DNA from: Butyrivibrio sp.
Lineage (GTDB): Bacteria; Bacillota_A; Clostridia; Lachnospirales; Lachnospiraceae
NCBI GenBank assembly: GCA_017996845.1
Contig: JAGOGF010000051.1
Location: 1 to 15,581, forward strand
Reading direction: 5' to 3'
DNA length: 15,581 nt
Each line of letters starts with the position of its first letter. The first letter of the stretch is position 1. Below, piece after piece: positions 9,626 through 15,581 of the stretch. A program made the position numbers and the translations under genes. A model generated the notes under the pieces. It was not told the DNA's origin. It did no database searches and saw only the letters and a program-made list of their open reading frames with translations.

Positions 9626-10450
9626 ATGGCAGTTTCGGATGAAATCAAAGCGCAACGCGGTAAAATCAAAGAAATGAGTTTTAAGGAAAAACTTTCCTAT
9701 TTCTGGGAATATTACAGAATACCTTTTTTTATTGTAACTGCGGTCATTATTCTGGCCTTTTTTCTGATTCGCGATATTGCTACCGCCAAACCATATGGCT
9801 TTTATGCGATGCTGATCAATGCTTCCCCAAATATGCAGGAGACTGATCTCGAACAAAGTTTTTCAACTTATGCAGATATCGATAAAGCCAAATATGACTG
9901 CTATATTGACACCGCTACAACACTAAACCTGAACAGCACCGATCAGTATGATATGGCTTCCGTTCAGAAAATCATGGCAGTTGTAGCTGCCGGTGATCTT
10001 GACACCATGGTTGCAGATTATAATTTTTTCAGTCACTACGCCATGAATGATACTTTTACGGATTTGCGCAAAGTTCTGTCAAAAGATCAGCTTGCAAAAT
10101 ATTCCGATGACTTCTACTACGTTGATTATGCAGTCATTAGCGCTGCAGAGAATGAAGATGTTTCCTCTGAATCAGCTTCTGAATCTTCCGTTTCTTCTAC
10201 TTTATCTTCCGGTGCGGATATGTTCTCTGACAATTCTGCAAGTTCTTCTGTCGGAACCGCTGATCAGTTTGTAAAACCTGACCCCTCCACTATGACGACC
10301 CCCGTTCCTGTCGGAATTATTCTTTCTGATGCTGCTGCTTTAAAAAAAGCTGATGTTTATACCGGCACGGTTCCCGTTCTTGGTATTACACAAAACACCA
10401 CTCGGATTGAAGAAGCGCTGAAGTTTATTGATTATTTATTTCAAAAATGA
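9626..10450 (+). CDS. Single-pass membrane protein with Ser-rich linker, unknown function
   Basis: The product is 274 residues. A charged cytoplasmic-type N-terminus (1-30, with MSFKEKLSYFWEYYR) precedes one strong membrane segment (about 33-49). An exported-looking domain follows (55-175), then a low-complexity Ser/Glu linker (about 178-210), and a final block ends in TVPVLGITQNTTRIEEALKFIDYLF. That tail recalls the end of extracellular solute-binding proteins, but I would not assign that role. Start: ATG 9626 has GGAGG (9614-9618) 7 nt upstream; a TTG at 9623 is closer than ideal. It is monocistronic, with its own promoter and a terminator shared with the convergent lysC. I do not recognise the family; an anchored extracytoplasmic protein is the cautious description. 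Confidence 0.82.
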   Translation: MAVSDEIKAQRGKIKEMSFKEKLSYFWEYYRIPFFIVTAVIILAFFLIRDIATAKPYGFYAMLINASPNMQETDLEQSFSTYADIDKAKYDCYIDTATTLNLNSTDQYDMASVQKIMAVVAAGDLDTMVADYNFFSHYAMNDTFTDLRKVLSKDQLAKYSDDFYYVDYAVISAAENEDVSSESASESSVSSTLSSGADMFSDNSASSSVGTADQFVKPDPSTMTTPVPVGIILSDAAALKKADVYTGTVPVLGITQNTTRIEEALKFIDYLFQK

Positions 10451-10495
10451 TTTTTTGCAGACATAAAGCTTGGAAATTTTTTCTGTCTTACATAA

Positions 10496-10534
10496 AAATG
10501 CAGTATTGCCGAGTAAACCAACAACACTGCATTT
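10496..10534. terminator. Shared intrinsic terminator between the 9626 gene and lysC
   Basis: The stem is AAATGCAGT (10496-10504) with ACTGCATTT (10526-10534), extended by TTG/CAA after one mismatch, around a 13-nt loop. On the - strand it ends in TTTTTATG, 16 nt after the lysC stop. On the + strand the following stretch is T-rich but interrupted, so termination in that direction may be weaker. Confidence 0.75.
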
Positions 10535-10549
10535 CTTTCTGCCTTTTTA

Positions 10550-11869
10550 TCATAACTGCGTTACTACAAATATATCGTAAATCGCGCGGATTGCTTTTTC
10601 AAAATCACGATTTTCAACTCCAATGATAATATTCAGCTCTGAAGATCCCTGATCGATCATGCGGACATTGACATTTGCATGTGCAAGTGCAGAAAAGATA
10701 CGCCCTGCAGTTCCTCTGGTCGATTTCATTCCGCGTCCTACTACTGCAATCAATGCCAGATCAGATTCAATCTCCATGATGTCCGGCTTTGCCATTCTGT
10801 GAATCTCAGAAACTACATTCTGCTCTTTATCGATAAATTCATCCTGATGGACAAATACTGTCATTGTATCAATCCCGGAAGGAACATGCTCAATTGAAAT
10901 TGCCTGATCTTCAAATGCCTGCAGTACCTTGCGCACAAACCCAACCTCTGAATTCATCATATCCTTGGAAATATTCACGCAGCAGAAACCCTTTTTACCA
11001 GTAATTCCCGTAATGGTGTATTTGGATTTCTTGGCTGTGCTTTCCACGATCCACGTCCCATTATCTTCCGGCCTGTTGGTATTGCGAATATTGATCGGGA
11101 TTCCTTCTTTTCTGACCGGGAATATGGAATCTTCATGCAGAACAGAAGCTCCCATGTATGCAAGTTCTCTAAGCTCTGTATAAGTAATCGTCTCAATATT
11201 TGCCGGGTGACTGATAATTCTGGGATCCGCTACCAGAAAACCGGATACATCCGTCCAGTTTTCATAAACATCCGCTTTTACAGCACGTGCTACGATTGAT
11301 CCCGTAATATCGGAACCGCCACGTGAAAATGTCTTGATACTGCCATCTGGCATTGCACCATAAAATCCTGGAATAACTGCTTTTTCAACTTTCTGCAGCT
11401 TTTTGCTCATCTGCTGATTGGTTTTTTCCGCATCAAAATTGCCTGCTTTGTCAAAACTCACAACCGTTGCGGCATCAACAAAGGTATAGGAAAGATAATC
11501 AGCCATGATAATGCCATTCAGATATTCACCGCGGGAAGCTGCATAATCATTTCCTGCCTTCATTTTGAAGTTTTTATGAATCGTTTTGAACTCGTCATTC
11601 AAATTTGTCTTCAGCTTCAGACCTGCAATAATATCATCGTATCTCGCCTTAATATCCGCCAGAACCACACTGAAATCCTGATCTTCTTCTGCAAGTGCGT
11701 AACAGGCATAAAGCATATCTGTAACCTTTTTATCTCCGGAATTTCTTTTCCCCGGTGCCGACGGAACCACGTAAACACGATTCGGATCTTCGTGAATGAT
11801 ATCCCCAACCTTTTGAAACTGCTCTGCACTTGCCAGTGAACTTCCACCGAATTTTACAACCTTTTTCAT
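10550..11869 (-). CDS. lysC: Aspartate kinase (aspartokinase)
   Basis: It phosphorylates L-aspartate with ATP, the first step of the aspartate family (lysine/diaminopimelate, threonine, methionine). The product is 439 residues. The kinase domain starts with KFGGSS (6-11) and has GEYLNG (114-119), FSRGGSDITGS (181-191) and NWTDVSGFLVADPR (204-217). Two ACT domains follow (about 290-365 and 370-438, the latter with ALIAVVGRGM, then RMIDQGSSELNIIIGV), as expected for an allosterically controlled monofunctional enzyme. Whether lysine or threonine inhibits it cannot be read from the sequence. It is last in the ACT-hom-lysC operon, 46 nt after hom, with no terminator between. The ribosome site is unusual: GGCGGA abuts the ATG, which overlaps a three-codon frame (ATG GCG GAA TGA). 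The start is secure because KFGGSS follows at once. The symbol is generic; paralogues may exist elsewhere. Confidence 0.95.
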   Translation of the reverse strand: MKKVVKFGGSSLASAEQFQKVGDIIHEDPNRVYVVPSAPGKRNSGDKKVTDMLYACYALAEEDQDFSVVLADIKARYDDIIAGLKLKTNLNDEFKTIHKNFKMKAGNDYAASRGEYLNGIIMADYLSYTFVDAATVVSFDKAGNFDAEKTNQQMSKKLQKVEKAVIPGFYGAMPDGSIKTFSRGGSDITGSIVARAVKADVYENWTDVSGFLVADPRIISHPANIETITYTELRELAYMGASVLHEDSIFPVRKEGIPINIRNTNRPEDNGTWIVESTAKKSKYTITGITGKKGFCCVNISKDMMNSEVGFVRKVLQAFEDQAISIEHVPSGIDTMTVFVHQDEFIDKEQNVVSEIHRMAKPDIMEIESDLALIAVVGRGMKSTRGTAGRIFSALAHANVNVRMIDQGSSELNIIIGVENRDFEKAIRAIYDIFVVTQL

Positions 11870-11915
11870 TCCGCCATGTTCTCTCTTTCTACTTGATATA
11901 AGGCAGCCTGAGATT

Positions 11916-13124
11916 TTAGAGCAGTCTCAGATATCCTTTTGTCTTTGCTATTTTCCTGTATGCTTCATAAAAATGCTTTTCAGAAATCAGATCAGTTACA
12001 AAAGCAAACTCTCCGCTGATCTTCTCCGATGTGACATTTTCAACCTCATCTCCAAAAGCCTCTGTTGCTTCTTCTTCCATTTCTTTTGGAACACGTACAA
12101 AAAAGCGATGCACAAAACTGTCGTTATCCGATAACTTTGCCGGTTCTGTATTCATGTTGATTGCAATATGACTGCCTGCATGAATTACACAATCAATCAA
12201 ATCTCCCACAACAGCACTGGCCGTTGCTTCCTTTCCCGCACCTTTTCCATAATACATGGTATTACCCAGCATATTTCCATGCACTACAATAGCATTGAAT
12301 ACTTCATTTACACTTGCAAGCGGATGTTCCAGCGGAATCAGAAACGGTGCCACGATTGTAAAAAAACCGTTTTCATTTTTTCTGATCATCCCAAGCAGTT
12401 TGATTGCCATTCCCAACGATCTGGCATAAGCAAAATCTTCCTGAGTAATTGTTGTTATTCCTTCTGTATCAATCTGTTCATAGCTTACATAATGACCACT
12501 CATAAGAGAAGCCAGAATTGCTGTTTTGCGACATGCATCATATCCTTCTACATCTGCTTCCGGTTTGCGTTCGGCATACCCCTTTGTCTGCGCTTCTTTC
12601 AAAACCGCACCAAAATCAGCACCATCTTTATCCATTCTGGTCAGAATATAATTTGTTGTTCCATTCAATATGCCGGTAATGGCATCAATCTTTTCATGCT
12701 TCAATGAAGTCTGCAGCGTACGAAGAATCGGAATTCCGCCTCCCACACTTGCTTCAAAAAGATAACTGCAGTTGTGTTCTCTGGCAAGTGCAACAAGTTC
12801 GGGCCCATATGCTGCTACCAGTTCCTTGTTGGATGTACAGATACTTTTGCCTCTCATCAGTGCTTTTTTTTCAAATGTAAGTGCCGGTTCAATTCCGCCC
12901 ATTGTTTCACAAATTACCTGAATTTCCGGATCTTCCAGAATAGTATCCATATCATGAACTACCTGATCTTCATGCGGATCTCCTGGAAACTCTCTCAAAT
13001 CCAGAATATACTTAAGTGAAATTTCCTCTCCTGCACTTTGAGCAACCTCACTGTAATTTGTATCAAGTACCTCTGCCACTCCGCTTCCGACTGTTCCATA
13101 ACCAAGAATCGCTATTTTTGCCAC
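11916..13124 (-). CDS. hom: Homoserine dehydrogenase
   Basis: It reduces aspartate-semialdehyde to homoserine with NAD(P)H, the branch toward threonine and methionine. The product is 402 residues. The Rossmann domain begins with ILGYGTVGSG (6-15); CTSNKELVAAYG holds Lys100; FEASVGGGIPILRTL and GILNGTTNYIL follow. The catalytic block EADVEGYDACRKTA contains Lys200. Residues after about 340 form a short C-terminal domain (FFVRVPKEMEEEATEAFG) resembling a divergent ACT fold, usual for Firmicute Hom and a possible site of threonine control. The start codon is GTG, supported by GGGGAG 6 nt upstream. It lies 89 nt after the ACT gene and 46 nt before lysC. The 89-nt gap has a weak TCTGAT/ATCAGA pairing but no terminator. 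thrB and thrC are not in the window. Confidence 0.96.
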   Translation of the reverse strand: MAKIAILGYGTVGSGVAEVLDTNYSEVAQSAGEEISLKYILDLREFPGDPHEDQVVHDMDTILEDPEIQVICETMGGIEPALTFEKKALMRGKSICTSNKELVAAYGPELVALAREHNCSYLFEASVGGGIPILRTLQTSLKHEKIDAITGILNGTTNYILTRMDKDGADFGAVLKEAQTKGYAERKPEADVEGYDACRKTAILASLMSGHYVSYEQIDTEGITTITQEDFAYARSLGMAIKLLGMIRKNENGFFTIVAPFLIPLEHPLASVNEVFNAIVVHGNMLGNTMYYGKGAGKEATASAVVGDLIDCVIHAGSHIAINMNTEPAKLSDNDSFVHRFFVRVPKEMEEEATEAFGDEVENVTSEKISGEFAFVTDLISEKHFYEAYRKIAKTKGYLRLL

Positions 13125-13213
13125 TGGCTTCTCCCCGCTTTCTGATCTTACGTTTTATCTTCTGAAATCAGACCAAAATCTCCTGTCTTCCGAATTACAA
13201 TTTTGAGACTCCG

Positions 13214-13669
13214 TTATGAGACATTGGCACTTCTGCCTGCAATCTGAACCTTATGCACCCCATCTATCTGTTCCATCGCAGCTATCATTTCCATGATATT
13301 CCCCGTCGTGGAAAGAACCTGTATACTGACAGACAAAGATGCCACTCCATTAAGCGGAATAGATTGATGAATTGTCAGAATATTTGCTCCGAATTTTGAT
13401 ATGATTCCCAAAACATCTGATAACAGTCCCAGTTCATCATTCATCTGAAACGTAAGCGTCAGCGTCGTTCCCTGCAAACTGTCGTGAAACTCATATATAT
13501 CATCTTTATATTTATAAAAAGAACTCCGGCTGATTCCAAGACTTTCCACTGCTTCATTTACTGTCCTGACTCTGCCGGATTCCAAAAGCCGCTTTGCTTC
13601 AACCACTTTCAGCAGTACTTCCGGTACTGCCTGTTTTCTTACAACATAATACCCTGTACTTTCACTCAT
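13214..13669 (-). CDS. UPF0735 family ACT-domain protein (PheB-like)
   Basis: The product is 151 residues. An N-terminal region (about 8-58) has a helix-turn-helix look: LLESGRVRTVNEAVESLGIS then RSSFYKYKDDIY. An ACT domain follows at about 70-146, with NDELGLLSDVLGIISKFGAN and ILTIHQSIPLNGVASLS. The length and the RSSFYKYKD and IHQSIPL blocks match the small B. subtilis PheB/UPF0735 type from memory. ACT domains bind amino acids, so a sensing or regulatory role in threonine/methionine/lysine synthesis is a reasonable inference, and the position as first gene before hom and lysC supports it. A larger in-frame ORF reaches 13840, but ATG 13669 has GGAGAG 4-5 nt upstream, the homologous N-terminus starts here, and the promoter at 13746-13774 lies inside the longer version. 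The start sits in a possible hairpin (13667-13683). Confidence 0.9.
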   Translation of the reverse strand: MSESTGYYVVRKQAVPEVLLKVVEAKRLLESGRVRTVNEAVESLGISRSSFYKYKDDIYEFHDSLQGTTLTLTFQMNDELGLLSDVLGIISKFGANILTIHQSIPLNGVASLSVSIQVLSTTGNIMEMIAAMEQIDGVHKVQIAGRSANVS

Positions 13670-13683
13670 ATGCTCTCCATATG
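13667..13683 (-). promoter_or_regulatory. Hairpin enclosing the ribosome site and start codon of the ACT gene
   Basis: In the mRNA, CAUAUG-GAGAG-CAUAUG can fold into a 6-bp stem with a 5-nt loop. The second CAUAUG contains the start AUG and the loop holds the ribosome-binding purines. The same bases are a perfect DNA inverted repeat, so it could also be an operator. The arms are AU-rich, so the RNA stem is only moderately stable. Confidence 0.4.
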
Positions 13684-13745
13684 TCTTCACATACATTTTA
13701 ATCAATATGTTTTTTCTACACGGACATTTGTGCGTCAATGGTAGA

Positions 13746-13774
13746 ATTTTAGCACGCTGAACCAATAAAGGCAA
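13746..13774 (-). promoter_or_regulatory. Predicted sigma-A promoter of the ACT-hom-lysC operon
   Basis: On the - strand TTGCCT (13774-13769), then a 17-bp spacer ending in TGC, then TAAAAT (13751-13746): an extended -10 with a fair -35. The start would be near 13739, giving a leader of about 70 nt. Confidence 0.7.
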
Positions 13775-13895
13775 TCTGAATAATCCCCAAAATTTTAATA
13801 TAAATATTATTTTATCCAAACACTTTGCATAAATACACATACAAAAAGCAATGTATTATATTGTTTGCCAATATACTTTTCCATATCTTTTTTCT
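13775..13895. other. AT-rich spacer between the ncRNA terminator and the operon promoter
   Basis: This stretch of about 120 bases is strongly AT-rich. It holds only a 25-codon leftward frame (13884-13807) without a ribosome site. I see no gene, repeat or RNA signal. High AT just upstream of the operon promoter could act as an UP-type or bent segment, which is a guess. Confidence 0.5.
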
Positions 13896-13925
13896 AAAAA
13901 AACAGCGGACATAAATTATGTCCGC
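13896..13925 (-). terminator. Intrinsic terminator of the predicted ncRNA
   Basis: GCGGACATA (13905-13913) pairs with TATGTCCGC (13917-13925) over a 3-nt loop. On the - strand it is followed by TG and seven U (13902-13896). On the + strand a shorter T run follows after CGC, so it may work both ways. Confidence 0.88.
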
Positions 13926-14093
13926 CGCTTTTTGCTTTTCACCTGATTGTAATCATGCATGTTCTGCAGCCCTTGTCTCATTACACCCTATATGTTGCCA
14001 TATAAATATATATATCCATACCTCCCTCGAGCAACAGCCATTACATCATCTTTATCGGTTCCCCAACCACATGACAATCCGGTGAACGATATC
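13896..14093 (-). ncRNA. Predicted structured non-coding RNA of about 198 nt, family unassigned
   Basis: A leftward transcription unit with no credible gene. A TGTTATAAT promoter sits 7 nt before the start, and an intrinsic terminator ends it. The two ends pair: TTCACC (14086-14081) with GGTGAA (13943-13938), then a G/A mismatch, then GATTGT (14079-14074) with ACAATC (13950-13945). CATGT/ACATG (14073-14069 with 13962-13958) can extend this across a bulge. Inside are a GGTT-GGGG-AACC hairpin (14068-14057) and TGTTGC/GCAACA (14036-14031 with 13998-13993) around an AT-rich loop containing GAGGGAGG. I checked it from memory against lysine, T-box, SAM-I, TPP, M-box, c-di-GMP, THF and SRP consensus blocks and saw no match. 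Size and closing stem recall 6S RNA, but the branched interior does not clearly fit. It could instead be an attenuator for the operon downstream, though the operon has its own promoter. Confidence 0.6.
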
Positions 14094-14099
14094 TCAACA

Positions 14100-14108
14100 A
14101 TTATAACA
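14100..14108 (-). promoter_or_regulatory. Extended -10 promoter of the predicted ncRNA
   Basis: On the - strand TGT-TATAAT is a perfect extended -10 element. The -35 region at 16-18 bp is poor; TTAACA occurs but is 23 bp away. The expected start is at about 14093, seven nt before the ncRNA closing helix. Confidence 0.65.
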
Positions 14109-14202
14109 CAAAAATATAAAAACTGATCTGTTAAATATAAAAGTAAAAAGTACGGAGATACTCGTCAAAGCAGTAACTGCGTTTTTATGCATCCCGGTAG
14201 TT

Positions 14203-15438
14203 TTAAAGTGCCTTGATTCTGTCTATCGCTGCCACGGTGTTCTCATAGCTTCCAAATGCAGTCAATCTGAAATAATGTTCCCCGCTTGGACCAAATCCGG
14301 ATCCCGGTGTACCAACCACATTTGCACGATCAAGTAAATAATCAAAAAATTCCCAGCTTGTCATTTCATCGGGTGTTTTAAGCCACACATATGGAGAATT
14401 GGTTCCGCCGGATACTGTATATCCTGCCTGTGCAAGACCATTCAGAATATATGCTGCATTTTTCATATATCTGCCGACCTGCTCTTTAATCTGCATTTTC
14501 CCGGCAGTACTGTAACATGCTTCGCCCGCTCTCTGTACAATATATGGAGCCCCATTGTATTTGGTCCCGTGTCTCCTTGCCCAGAGTCTATGCAATTCTA
14601 CCCCTGTCTCTCCGTTACAGGTCGCTTTACACTTCAAATCATGCGGGGTTACTGTCGCACCAAGTCTTAATCCGGTAAAACCTGCATTTTTAGAAAAAGA
14701 ACGCAGTTCAATCGCACAGTTCCTTGCGCCTTCACACTCATATATACTATGTGGAATATCCTCTTCTGCAATATATGCTTCATACGCTGCATCAAAAATG
14801 ATTACCGCATTTACTTTATTTGCATAATCTACCCACGACTGCAGCTGATCCTTCTTAATTGCCGCTCCTGTCGGATTATTGGGGAAACATAAATAGATCA
14901 GATCCGGTTCCTGCGTCGGCAGTTCCGGAGCAAATCCGTTTGCGGCAGTACATGGCATGTATATCACATTACTCCATATACCGGTTTGTTCATGATAAAT
15001 TCCGGTTCTTCCTGCCATAACATTGGAATCGACATACACAGGATATACCGGATCACATACCGCAATCTTGCTTGCAGAATCAAAAATCTCCTGTATATTG
15101 GCTGAATCACTTTTGGCTCCATCTGAAATAAATATTTCGTCAGGTGCAATATCACATCCGCGCGCCTGATAATCATTCTTTGCCATTGCATTTCTCAGGA
15201 ACTCATACCCCAGATCCGGTGCATACCCATGAAAAGTATCTGCCTGAGCCATTTCATTAACTGCAATGTGAAGTGCCTCAATTACAGCCGGACAAAGAGG
15301 CTGTGTCACATCACCGATTCCAAGTCTGATGATCTGCTTATCCGGATGTTCCGCCTGGTAGGCAGCAACCTTTTTTGCAATTCCAGAGAATAGATAGCTT
15401 CCTGGGAGTTTCAGGTAATTATCATTCAGCTTATACAT
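14203..15438 (-). CDS. dapL: LL-diaminopimelate aminotransferase
   Basis: It converts tetrahydrodipicolinate directly to LL-2,6-diaminopimelate using glutamate and PLP, bypassing the acyl-intermediate DapD-DapC-DapE steps; the product feeds lysine and peptidoglycan. The product is 411 residues, normal for the family. Family-typical blocks are YLFSGIAKKV, LGIGDVTQPL, FHGYAPDLGYEFLR and ISDGAKSDSANIQ. CFPNNPTGA includes Asn188, DAAYEAY includes Asp216 and Tyr219, and RSFSKNAGFTGLRLG holds the PLP lysine at 250 and a conserved Arg at 258. FRLTAFG near the end holds a carboxylate-binding Arg. The ATG at 15438 has AAAGG 7 nt upstream. It is leftward, with a promoter about 105 nt upstream. No convincing terminator follows, so transcripts might run into the ncRNA. 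Confidence 0.97.
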   Translation of the reverse strand: MYKLNDNYLKLPGSYLFSGIAKKVAAYQAEHPDKQIIRLGIGDVTQPLCPAVIEALHIAVNEMAQADTFHGYAPDLGYEFLRNAMAKNDYQARGCDIAPDEIFISDGAKSDSANIQEIFDSASKIAVCDPVYPVYVDSNVMAGRTGIYHEQTGIWSNVIYMPCTAANGFAPELPTQEPDLIYLCFPNNPTGAAIKKDQLQSWVDYANKVNAVIIFDAAYEAYIAEEDIPHSIYECEGARNCAIELRSFSKNAGFTGLRLGATVTPHDLKCKATCNGETGVELHRLWARRHGTKYNGAPYIVQRAGEACYSTAGKMQIKEQVGRYMKNAAYILNGLAQAGYTVSGGTNSPYVWLKTPDEMTSWEFFDYLLDRANVVGTPGSGFGPSGEHYFRLTAFGSYENTVAAIDRIKAL

Positions 15439-15483
15439 AATTTCGCCTTTCTAATATATATTCATTTATATATTCATTCATGC

Positions 15484-15529
15484 TGCGCTCTGAAATCAAT
15501 CCCAAAACAATACTGTTTCCCACAGCGCA
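15484..15529 (-). promoter_or_regulatory. Stem-loop in the dapL leader
   Basis: In the predicted leader of about 96 nt, TGCGCT (15529-15524) pairs with AGCGCA (15489-15484). A smaller alternative hairpin, CTGT-GGGAA-ACAG, overlaps the left arm. It is not followed by a U-tract and does not reach the ribosome site. It does not match the lysine riboswitch blocks I know. Confidence 0.35.
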
Positions 15530-15540
15530 TCTGTTTTATC

Positions 15541-15569
15541 AGTATACTATGAAAATGTATACATGTGTA
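15541..15569 (-). promoter_or_regulatory. Predicted dapL promoter with overlapping palindromes
   Basis: On the - strand TACACA (15569-15564), a 17-bp spacer and TATACT (15546-15541). The -35 and part of the spacer lie in GTACACATGTATAC (15570-15557), a palindrome matching at 12 of 14 positions. The -10 lies in AGTATACT, an 8-bp palindrome (15541-15548). It may combine a promoter and an operator; the window ends 11 bases further on. Confidence 0.5.
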
Positions 15570-15581
15570 CTACCATATTTA

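Noticed and set aside
11911..11933. CTGAGA...TCTCAG hairpin at the end of hom.
   Set aside because: A 6-bp stem with an 11-nt loop and no U-tract, partly in coding sequence; not a terminator.
13670..13840. N-terminal extension of the ACT gene to 13840.
   Set aside because: It would include the operon promoter, has no ribosome site and is not part of the PheB-like homology. ATG 13669 is well supported.
13807..13884. 25-codon hydrophobic leftward frame after the ncRNA terminator.
   Set aside because: No ribosome site, a position just past a strong terminator, and AT-rich composition that creates such frames by chance.
14041..14093. T-box, lysine, SAM or TPP riboswitch in the dapL-hom gap.
   Set aside because: None of the conserved blocks remembered for these classes is present; for example there is no AGGGTGGNACCGCG T-box sequence.
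14150..14182. Possible dapL terminator (GCAGTTACTGC, and AGTA-N6-TACT followed by T-rich sequence).
   Set aside because: Stems of only 4-5 bp with unsuitable loops or short U-runs. They are too weak to call.

Overview
The window looks like chromosomal DNA from a low-to-moderate GC anaerobic Firmicute, most likely a member of the Lachnospiraceae (Clostridia). The evidence is the gene content: a clostridial-type glutaminyl-tRNA synthetase, the LL-diaminopimelate aminotransferase route to lysine, a UPF0735 ACT-domain gene beside hom and lysC, and DUF2225 and DUF6106-like proteins. Purine-rich Shine-Dalgarno sites and U-tract terminators fit as well. Most of the window is housekeeping metabolism. 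There are no insertion sequences, CRISPR arrays, tRNAs, rRNAs or phage genes.

Layout. 66-404 (+): a small membrane-anchored protein with a very acidic tail, ending at a strong two-way terminator (410-468). 493-9406 (-): six genes in one direction with no convincing internal terminator. In transcription order these are a DUF6106-like membrane protein, guaB, a GAF-PAS-GGDEF-EAL cyclic-di-GMP enzyme, glnS, a DUF2225 zinc-ribbon protein and a MocR/PdxR-type regulator. One promoter lies at 9441-9469 and a second, internal one in front of glnS (about 4570-4578). 9626-10450 (+): a single-pass membrane protein of unknown function with its own promoter. It converges on lysC at a shared terminator (10496-10534). 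10550-13669 (-): the UPF0735 ACT protein, homoserine dehydrogenase and aspartate kinase, from a good promoter at 13746-13774. 13896-14093 (-): a predicted stand-alone structured RNA of about 198 nt with its own extended -10 promoter and a strong terminator. 14203-15438 (-): dapL, with a promoter and structured leader upstream.

How the genes work together. LysC, Hom and DapL are branch enzymes of the aspartate family (lysine, diaminopimelate, threonine, methionine). The small ACT protein is a plausible amino-acid sensor for them. GuaB makes the guanine nucleotides from which the GGDEF domain of the next gene would make c-di-GMP. GlnRS is co-directional with a DUF2225 protein and a PLP-dependent-type regulator.

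The most interesting item is the unannotated RNA between dapL and the ACT-hom-lysC operon. A 12-bp long-range closing helix (one internal mismatch) joins its ends, it contains internal hairpins, and a promoter and terminator bracket it exactly. I could not assign it to a known riboswitch or RNA family from memory; 6S-like RNA is one candidate by size only.
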